From Chloroflexota bacterium (lineage in GTDB: Bacteria > Chloroflexota > Anaerolineae > Promineifilales > Promineifilaceae), in assembly GCA_008501785.1 (NCBI GenBank), contig QQUD01000350.1:1-9460 (forward strand): DNA of 9,460 nt, given 5' to 3'. The notes beneath the pieces are model-generated. The model ran no database searches. It was given only the letters and a program-made list of their open reading frames with translations, and was not told the DNA's origin. Positions 5,226-9,460 of this stretch are shown piece after piece. Position numbers and translations under genes: made by a program. Numbering within the stretch: position 1 is the first letter of the stretch; each line of letters starts with the position of its first letter.

Positions 5226-6204
5226 TACAAAACTCTTCAAAACGTTGCGTAAAAACATGATGTGATCCGGAATTCGCTTGCAGATAAAAATCCATCTGCG
5301 GTGTTGCAAGCATGTTGCCAGATTGAGTAATGAGTAAACCGGCCAACTCTGAGTTGAGCAGCATGTCAATGCCGTCTTGTTGGCCTGCGACTAAAACTGC
5401 CGTTGCCCATACCTCAGCTTCTTGCACATTGTCTGCCAGTATCGTGACGGTAAGTAAATCTGTGTCAGCAGGCTGGTTGGTTGCTGGATCGATGATGTGA
5501 TGGGCCAAACGGCCGTTTCTCTCCCACCGCCGATAATCAATGCCAGACGTCGCCATCGCCCCATCAGCCAGCCACAATTGGAACAAATCGTCACTCAGCA
5601 TCCAGGGCGACGCTATTGAAACCGGCCAGCCTAAATACCCAGTCGGCGCAGCCCCGGCGACCAAATCGCCCCCGGCATCCACCAGACACGGACCAACGCC
5701 ATTCAACAGATCAACAGCCTGCTGTGCTGTGTACCCCTTGGCAATGCCGCCAAAATCAAGTCCCACACCGGGCGGCAGCCACACCGCCTGTTGCTTCGCA
5801 TCTAGCTGGACATGTGTCCAATTTATTGACGTACTGGTTAAAAATGTGGGGTGAGAAACGGCCGTTTCCAACAATTCAAAACTCATCACATACCCGACAC
5901 TTTCCAGTGCATGAAGAATCGTGGGGTCAAAACGGCCGTTTGTCACCGCCGCCATCCCCAACGCCACCAACAGCACATCCCACAATAACGGCGAAACCTG
6001 TTGCCACCGGCCTGTTTGTGCATTCAACTCCGACAGCTCACTATCCGAGCGAAATCGACTCAACACCTGTTCATTTTCTGCAAGCAGCGATTCAACTTGC
6101 TCAAATGCAGCTTGTGCGATGGTTGGCTGAAATGTTTCCAGCCACAAATTGATTTCACTACCCATTGCTCGAAATGAATGCTGCTGCCAATTTTTTGTAT
6201 TCAT
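5215..6204 (-). CDS. apbE: FAD:protein FMN transferase (ApbE family)
   Basis: A 329-residue ApbE-type enzyme, which covalently attaches FMN from FAD to a Thr/Ser of a partner protein in a Mg-dependent reaction. Family motifs in order: FRAMGSEINL (11-20), LSRFRSDSELSELN (48-61), GRFDPTI (90-96), LDFGGIAKGYTAQQAV (149-164), DAGGD (176-180), ATSGIDYRRW (218-227), HHIIDPAT (235-242) and AEVWATAVLVAG (263-274). The Asp normally found in the late ADxxxT metal motif is Glu264 here, with Thr268 kept. There is no signal peptide or lipobox, so it appears cytoplasmic, unlike many periplasmic ApbE proteins. Start at 6204 has GAGGA close upstream. Neighbours are the ferric-reductase-like protein downstream and two small anchored proteins upstream; no FMN-binding-domain target is in the window. 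Three ACGGCCGT palindromes (5509, 5858, 5932) lie inside the gene. Confidence 0.92.
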   Translation of the reverse strand: MNTKNWQQHSFRAMGSEINLWLETFQPTIAQAAFEQVESLLAENEQVLSRFRSDSELSELNAQTGRWQQVSPLLWDVLLVALGMAAVTNGRFDPTILHALESVGYVMSFELLETAVSHPTFLTSTSINWTHVQLDAKQQAVWLPPGVGLDFGGIAKGYTAQQAVDLLNGVGPCLVDAGGDLVAGAAPTGYLGWPVSIASPWMLSDDLFQLWLADGAMATSGIDYRRWERNGRLAHHIIDPATNQPADTDLLTVTILADNVQEAEVWATAVLVAGQQDGIDMLLNSELAGLLITQSGNMLATPQMDFYLQANSGSHHVFTQRFEEFCKYG

Positions 6205-6217
6205 AATTCCTCAATGC

Positions 6218-6283
6218 CAACAACAGATTTGAGTAAACAACAAATTTTTCTTCTAATCTGTTGTTTACTTCAATCTGCTGTTG
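6218..6283. repeat. 24-bp inverted repeat between small protein gene and apbE
   Basis: Arms 6218-6241 and 6260-6283 are complementary at 21 of 24 positions, around an 18-nt loop. The words caacaaca and gtaaacaac dominate. It fills almost the whole gap between the upstream stop (6285) and the apbE start (6204). No T-run follows on the minus strand, so I treat it as a leader hairpin in the same category as the other pre-start-codon arrays rather than a terminator. Confidence 0.7.
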
Positions 6284-6284
6284 T

Positions 6285-6602
6285 TTATCGCGACGAACTC
6301 GCCCGTGCCACCGGCTGAATATCCGGCGTTACTGCTTGCGCAATTGGCTTCAGCTCAACCTGCACACCTCGTGCGCCATCTGGCGGCAGTGGCAGCAGAG
6401 ACGAATCTGTCGGAACAATCACAACTGTCGGTTCTTGTACAGAAACGGTTTGCATTGCGTCTGCAGAAACGGCCGTTTCCACCGGTTCCTGCAAAGATAA
6501 CAGCCGCGTTCCCGCCAACGTCGCCACCAACGAACCAACTACCAACACTGCCTGCAACCCACCCCACTGCTGTTGTTTTCGACTGCTGCGCCTAGTCGTC
6601 AT
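6285..6602 (-). CDS. Small single-span membrane protein, unknown function
   Basis: A predicted 105-residue protein starting at 6602 (MTTRRSSRKQQQW). Its start overlaps the end of the upstream acidic-tail gene by 11 bp, so the two are probably coupled; an alternative in-frame ATG lies at 6611. The positively charged N-terminus (R4, R5, R8, K9) is followed by one hydrophobic helix (about residues 15-33), then a Val/Pro-rich tail (PTVVIVPTDSSLLPLPP) with no recognisable domain, predicted to lie outside the cytoplasm by the positive-inside rule. I do not recognise a family. Its place between the acidic-tail protein and apbE suggests membership of the same electron-transfer or metal-handling unit. 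One palindrome copy (6469-6476) encodes TAV in an ETAVS context. Confidence 0.7.
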   Translation of the reverse strand: MTTRRSSRKQQQWGGLQAVLVVGSLVATLAGTRLLSLQEPVETAVSADAMQTVSVQEPTVVIVPTDSSLLPLPPDGARGVQVELKPIAQAVTPDIQPVARASSSR

Positions 6603-7044
6603 CTTCTTCATGCTCCTCATGCTCATGTTCTTCATAATCATCGTCGTCATCTTCTTCGTGCTCATATTCCTCATGATCATCATCGTCATAAGCAGCCGAA
6701 GCATTCGCACTGTTCACCTGATCTTGCAGATTGATAATCGTTTGATTTGCCGTGTCTAGCTGCGTTTGATAGTCACCTTCACGCTGCTGCATCGTATTCA
6801 CTGTGTTCTCTAAGCCAGTCGCATACTCCTGCCACGCCTGCACAGCAGCATCGGCGCTGTTGTTGGCAGGCGGTTCAATCATAGTGGGAGCAGAACCAGT
6901 AACGGCCTGCACGGAGCCTGCCGAAGTGGCCGTTTCCCCTCCCCCACTCTCAGCGCCCAAACTCCCAAATCCCAACGCCAACATCGTCACCAACACCAAT
7001 CCAGTTAATGTGCCTGCTGCCAAAATACCTTTTTTACGATTCAT
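6592..7044 (-). CDS. Anchored coiled-coil protein with Asp/Glu/His-rich tail
   Basis: A 150-residue protein with a strong GGAGG seven bases before the ATG at 7044. Residues 1-30 form a signal or anchor segment (NRKKG then a hydrophobic stretch GILAAGTLTGLVLVTMLALG). Residues 31-62 are a Gly/Ser/Thr/Pro linker, and 63-118 a heptad-rich helix likely to be a coiled coil (AWQEYATGLENTVNTM, LDTANQTIINLQDQV). Residues 120-150 consist only of D (12), E (12), H (5) and Y (2). By composition this tail is expected to bind metal cations; which metal cannot be told. No flavinylation motif of the usual S/T-G-A-S/T type is visible. It heads the minus-strand set that includes apbE and the haem protein, and is divergent to a two-component system, which probably controls it. 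The linker contains an eight-residue insertion encoded by the split palindrome at 6901-6937. Confidence 0.82.
   Translation of the reverse strand: MNRKKGILAAGTLTGLVLVTMLALGFGSLGAESGGGETATSAGSVQAVTGSAPTMIEPPANNSADAAVQAWQEYATGLENTVNTMQQREGDYQTQLDTANQTIINLQDQVNSANASAAYDDDDHEEYEHEEDDDDDYEEHEHEEHEEDDD
6901..6937. repeat. Iterated palindrome split by a 20-nt insert (copy 2)
   Basis: Left arm aacggcc (6901-6907) and right arm ggccgtttcc (6928-6937) are the halves of the dispersed AACGGCCGTT palindrome, with the central GGCC present on both sides of a 20-nt segment (6908-6927) that begins tgcacggag and ends gccgaagt. It shares its first five and last eight bases with the insert at 1099-1119. The net gain is 24 bp, encoding TSAGSVQA without a frameshift. 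The duplicated GGCC looks like a 4-bp target-site duplication. Confidence 0.75.
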
Positions 7045-7072
7045 GATAAGACCTCCAAATGTGAAATTATTA

Positions 7073-7149
7073 GGTTGCAAGGTGCAAGGTGCAGGTTGCA
7101 AGGAAGAAAATCCTCCTTACCCCTTGACCCTTGCCCCTTGCACCTTGCC
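7073..7149. repeat. Intergenic word array, gcaagg then ccttgc
   Basis: Three copies of gcaagg (7077, 7084, 7098) precede three of the complement ccttgc (7129, 7136, 7143). The longest perfect inverted match is 13 bp, gcaaggtgcaagg at 7077-7089 with its complement at 7136-7148. The array lies about 30 bp upstream of the start of the acidic-tail gene and probably within its leader. Confidence 0.75.
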
Positions 7150-7164
7150 CAACGTCATGCTCGC

Positions 7165-7202
7165 ATCATACCCATTTCACCGTGGCCTTGGGTTAAACCC
7201 AA
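7165..7202 (-). promoter_or_regulatory. Candidate promoter/operator for the acidic-tail gene
   Basis: On the minus strand TATGAT (7170-7165) matches five of six -10 bases. Seventeen base pairs upstream, where a -35 would sit, there is no TTGACA but a perfect 15-bp palindrome ttgggttaaacccaa (7188-7202). A promoter with a poor -35 covered by a dyad suggests activator dependence. No start-site data exist here. Confidence 0.35.
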
Positions 7203-7230
7203 TCTAAACAATGTTAAATTCACCTTAAAT
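7193..7230. promoter_or_regulatory. Candidate OmpR/PhoB-type binding site of four hexamers
   Basis: Hexamers ttaaac (7193), ctaaac (7204), ttaaat (7214) and ttaaat (7225) are spaced 11, 10 and 11 bp. The last two form a perfect TTAAAT-N5-TTAAAT. Direct repeats with about one helical turn of spacing are the usual target of OmpR/PhoB-type response regulators, and one is encoded 120 bp downstream. The site lies between the response regulator gene and the divergent acidic-tail gene, so it could control both. Confidence 0.5.
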
Positions 7231-7243
7231 CTAGTGATGGGCG

Positions 7244-7272
7244 TTGATAACGGCCGTTACCTGTGCCACAAT
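7244..7272 (+). promoter_or_regulatory. Predicted promoter for the two-component operon
   Basis: TTGATA (7244-7249) is followed after 17 bp by CACAAT (7267-7272, four of six -10 bases). The spacer contains an AACGGCCGTT palindrome (7249-7258), the only intergenic copy in the window. The tandem TTAAAY hexamers end 14 bp upstream of the -35, a plausible activator position. The leader would be about 70 nt. Confidence 0.4.
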
Positions 7273-7350
7273 ACTCTTACATGCTCTGACCGGTCTCCTG
7301 ACCGAGTCAGCCGAGGCGGCACGATCAGAAACCGACCGCAGCTACAATTT

Positions 7351-8055
7351 ATGACCAAGATATTATTAGTTGACGACGAAAAAATGATTACTGGCCCACT
7401 CGTTCATGCATTGCAGCAGAAAGGGTACGCGGTGTTGGTGGCACATAACGGTCGTGATGGCCTCCACTTAGCCCTCACCGAAAACCCCGATGTTGTAGTG
7501 CTCGATATTTTGATGCCAGAAATGGATGGATGGGAAGTATGCAAAACACTACGCCAGAAAAGCACGGTTCCTATTCTAATGCTCACCGCACTTGGTGATG
7601 AGGTAGACCGTATTCTTGGATTAGAGCTTGGAGCCGATGATTACCTCACCAAACCATTCAGCACCCGCGAACTGATTGCACGTCTCCGTGCATTGCTGCG
7701 GCGAGTCGAACTTGACCAGCAACAATCCCAGGCCAACGATTTACTCACAGTTGGCAGCATTCGCATGGAGCTAAACACGCGCCGTGTCTATAAAGGAAGC
7801 GAAGAGCTGCAACTGCGACATAAAGAGTTTGAAATGCTCGTTTTGCTGTTAAGCCGCCCCGGTGAAGTCATCACCCGTGCCGAATTTTTCGACAAGGTGT
7901 GGGGAACCGATTGGCTAGGCGACACACGCACACTAGACGTTCACATGCGCTGGCTGCGCGAAAAAATCGAAGTCAACCCCAGCAAACCCCACCTCCTCCA
8001 AACTGTGCGCGGCTCCGGCTACCGCTTCGCCGCCACAGATGGAACCACACCATGA
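7351..8055 (+). CDS. OmpR-family two-component response regulator
   Basis: A 234-residue response regulator that binds DNA when phosphorylated. The receiver domain (residues 1-115) has the acidic pair D8/D9, phosphoacceptor D52 in VVVLDILMPEMDGWEV, the switch T79 in ILMLTA and K101 in YLTKPFS. Residues 130-226 are an OmpR/PhoB winged helix (VGSIRMELNTRRVY, LLLSRPGEVITRAEFFDKVW, TLDVHMRWLREKIE, LLQTVRGSGYRF). The start at 7351 (MTKILLVDDE) matches the family N-terminus; the frame is open further upstream but that sequence is intergenic in character. No Shine-Dalgarno is visible before 7351. The sensor kinase gene follows 29 bp after the stop. It probably controls the divergent apbE/haem-protein set and itself through the tandem hexamers at 7193-7230. 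Confidence 0.96.
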   Translation: MTKILLVDDEKMITGPLVHALQQKGYAVLVAHNGRDGLHLALTENPDVVVLDILMPEMDGWEVCKTLRQKSTVPILMLTALGDEVDRILGLELGADDYLTKPFSTRELIARLRALLRRVELDQQQSQANDLLTVGSIRMELNTRRVYKGSEELQLRHKEFEMLVLLLSRPGEVITRAEFFDKVWGTDWLGDTRTLDVHMRWLREKIEVNPSKPHLLQTVRGSGYRFAATDGTTP

Positions 8056-8084
8056 CAAACCAATCCTGTAGGGGAGGGTAATTG

Positions 8085-9460
8085 ATGAAAAGTTTGCGTA
8101 CGCGTCTATTGATTACGTTTGCTGGTTTGATTTTGGCTGGATTTACAACACTGGCAATCATGGCCGGGGGTCAAATTTCGTCAGGGACGGTGGAAGATTT
8201 CACCACTCAGCTAACCGAACAGGCCAGTTTAGTAGCACGAGCATTGCGGGAACCAGTGGAACATGCTCGAGAAGGTGAAACCAGTCAAGCAACGCTGCTG
8301 GCCGCACTGCAAACGTATGCCAGCCAGGGTAATGTGCAGGTGACGCTGTATGATCGAAACGGCCGTTTCCTCCTCAACAACAGCGGCGACACATCTGGCC
8401 CAACCGGAACTGCTGAAGTCACCGCCGCTCGCTCCGGCCAAATCAGCACCGACACCCGCAGCAACATCGTCTACGCCGCCGCTCCCATCACCGAGGATGA
8501 TGAGTTGATTGGGGTTGTGCAGTTGGCTGCACCTCTATCAGAAGTACAAAGTTTGGTATCGGAGCGCTGGTTGACGCTGGGATTGGGTGTGTTGGGGGTA
8601 ACAACCGTTGCCACCATCGCCGCCCTTTGGTTGTCAAACACCCTGGTAAGGCCACTGGGCAATCTGCAACAAGCCGCCAATCAAGTCGCCGAAGGCAACT
8701 TTTCACAGCGCCTACCCGAAAACCGCCAAGACGAAATTGGGCAACTGTCTCGCGCCTTTAACCACATGGCCGCCCAGGTCGAAGCCATGATCGAAGAACA
8801 GCGCACCTTTGCCAGCAACGCCTCCCACGAACTGCGCACCCCACTCACCACCATCCGGCTGCGCAGCGAAGCCCTGCGCGACAATCTGGTCGATGATGCC
8901 ACCGCACAGCAATACATCGTCGAAATTGACGACGAAGTGAAACGGCTTGGCAATCTCGTGCAAGATTTAATCATGGTATCACGACTCGATGCAGGGCAAT
9001 TGGAAGTAGGTCACGAGCAAATTGAGCCAACTCGCTTCGCCCGCCAACTCATCCAGCAGCTTGCCACCCAAGCAAACACATCACAAATCACAATGACATT
9101 GGATGCACCAGCAGAACTCCCCATTATCGAAGCCAGTTTAAGTCATTTACAAATCGTTTTTCGCAATTTGCTGGACAATGCCCTGAAATACACCCCAACC
9201 GGCGGCACAATCGAATGGCAAATAACGGCCGTAAATAACAAACTACACCACATCATCCGCGACAACGGGCAAGGCATTGCCGCAGCAGATTTGCCACACC
9301 TGTTTGAGCGTTTTTACCGCGCCGATAAATCACACTCCCGCACAATCGCCGGGGTTGGACTTGGGTTGTCGCTGGTGCGGTTGATTGTTGAGTTTTACGG
9401 TGGGGAGATTTGGATCGAAAGTGAGGGTGTGGGGATGGGAACGGCCGTTCACATAAACTG
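8085..9460 (+). CDS. Sensor histidine kinase, C-terminal end cut by window edge
   Basis: A HAMP-type sensor kinase of 458 visible codons, open to the window edge. GGGGAGGG (8071-8078) lies six bases before the ATG at 8085. Membrane helix 1 is at about residues 8-28, and an extracytoplasmic sensor region spans about 29-161 (containing VTLYDRNGRFLLNNSGDTSG, a PAS/Cache-like turn). Helix 2 lies at 162-184 and HAMP at 185-238 (RPLGNLQQAANQVAEG, DEIGQLSRAFNHMA). The H box SNASHELRTPL carries the phosphorylated His248. The ATPase domain has N box RNLLDNALKYTP (360-371), G1 DNGQGIA (393-399), F box LFERFYRAD (406-414) and G2 GVGLGLSLV (423-431). Only a few residues should be missing. The ligand is not predictable from sequence; the partner is the response regulator upstream. 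Three ACGGCCGT palindromes (8359, 9225, 9441) lie inside. Confidence 0.95.
   Translation, partial: MKSLRTRLLITFAGLILAGFTTLAIMAGGQISSGTVEDFTTQLTEQASLVARALREPVEHAREGETSQATLLAALQTYASQGNVQVTLYDRNGRFLLNNSGDTSGPTGTAEVTAARSGQISTDTRSNIVYAAAPITEDDELIGVVQLAAPLSEVQSLVSERWLTLGLGVLGVTTVATIAALWLSNTLVRPLGNLQQAANQVAEGNFSQRLPENRQDEIGQLSRAFNHMAAQVEAMIEEQRTFASNASHELRTPLTTIRLRSEALRDNLVDDATAQQYIVEIDDEVKRLGNLVQDLIMVSRLDAGQLEVGHEQIEPTRFARQLIQQLATQANTSQITMTLDAPAELPIIEASLSHLQIVFRNLLDNALKYTPTGGTIEWQITAVNNKLHHIIRDNGQGIAAADLPHLFERFYRADKSHSRTIAGVGLGLSLVRLIVEFYGGEIWIESEGVGMGTAVHIN

Larger units (their letters stand above)
63..9448. repeat. Dispersed highly iterated palindrome ACGGCCGT (15 copies)
   Basis: The exact octamer ACGGCCGT begins at 63, 314, 2295, 3555, 4063, 4411, 5015, 5509, 5858, 5932, 6469, 7250, 8359, 9225 and 9441. 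Flanks favour a longer palindrome GGAAACGGCCGTTTCC. A given octamer is expected about 0.14 times in 9460 bp (9460/65536). Fourteen copies lie in genes, in all three codon phases: NGR (six), TAV (six) and RP (two). The layout is like HIP1 (GCGATCGC) in cyanobacteria, but the sequence differs. Confidence 0.92.

Noticed and set aside
5540..6152. Long plus-strand open frames opposite apbE
   Set aside because: Pro/His/Thr-rich shadow frames over a gene with complete ApbE motifs.
6218..6283. Intrinsic terminator between the small protein gene and apbE
   Set aside because: The hairpin is strong but is AT-rich and no T-run follows it on the minus strand.
6603..6710. Met/Lys-rich N-terminal extension of the small single-span protein
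   Set aside because: It is the out-of-frame reading of the Asp/Glu/His tail of the overlapping upstream gene; the start at 6602 (or 6611) is more sensible.
7288..7313. Possible leader hairpin (ctgac...gtcag) before the response regulator
   Set aside because: Only about 5 bp of stem with a large loop; too weak to report as a regulatory element.
7075..7350. Extended N-terminus of the response regulator
   Set aside because: The frame is open upstream, but it crosses a repeat array and promoter elements, and the conserved receiver start MTKILLVDDE is at 7351.
8052..8081. ATG overlapping the response regulator stop as the kinase start
   Set aside because: That frame stops after nine codons; the start at 8085 has a strong GGGGAGGG site.

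Overview
The window looks like a chromosomal segment from a free-living bacterium of moderate GC content. The best guess is a member of the Chloroflexota (Anaerolineae or Ardenticatenia type). This rests on three things: the HxlR protein with an extra C-terminal sterol-carrier-like domain, the ferric-reductase-like/ApbE gene pair, and general family resemblance. No marker gene is present, so the assignment is tentative. Intergenic and coding DNA are full of short repeats, as in cyanobacteria and filamentous Chloroflexota.

Layout. Positions 1-1583 (minus strand) hold a PadR-type repressor, a translationally coupled membrane protein with a HAAS-like N-terminal domain, and the N-terminal 213 residues of a polytopic membrane protein that leaves the window. 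A sigma70-type promoter and an overlapping palindrome sit upstream of padR. Positions 1819-2513 (minus) hold an HxlR regulator fused to an SCP2-like domain and broken by a one-base deletion. Positions 2697-4463 (plus) hold two tandem paralogous SAM-dependent methyltransferases. The first is interrupted by a 120-bp MITE-like element flanked by a 13-bp direct repeat; removing the insertion restores the frame exactly. A perfect 15-bp palindrome lies between the HxlR gene and the methyltransferases.

Positions 4453-7044 (minus) hold a gene set that reads: small anchored coiled-coil protein with an Asp/Glu/His-rich tail, small single-span protein, ApbE flavin transferase, ferric-reductase-like b-type haem membrane protein. 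Divergent from it (7351-9460, plus) is an OmpR-type response regulator followed by a sensor histidine kinase that runs off the end. The shared intergenic region carries four TTAAAY-like hexamers at 10-11 bp spacing, a 15-bp palindrome and a plausible promoter. The reading I favour is a two-component-regulated trans-membrane electron-transfer or metal-reduction module. The flavinylated partner is not in the window.

Repeats are the most unusual aspect. The octamer ACGGCCGT, core of a 16-bp palindrome GGAAACGGCCGTTTCC, occurs 15 times in 9.46 kb, about 0.14 expected by chance. Fourteen copies are inside genes and they use all three codon phases, so the constraint is on DNA rather than protein. 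Two further copies are split at the centre by a related 20-21 nt sequence flanked by GGCC, each adding exactly eight codons. In addition, four minus-strand genes have a locus-specific array just upstream of the start codon, in which a short word is followed by its reverse complement.
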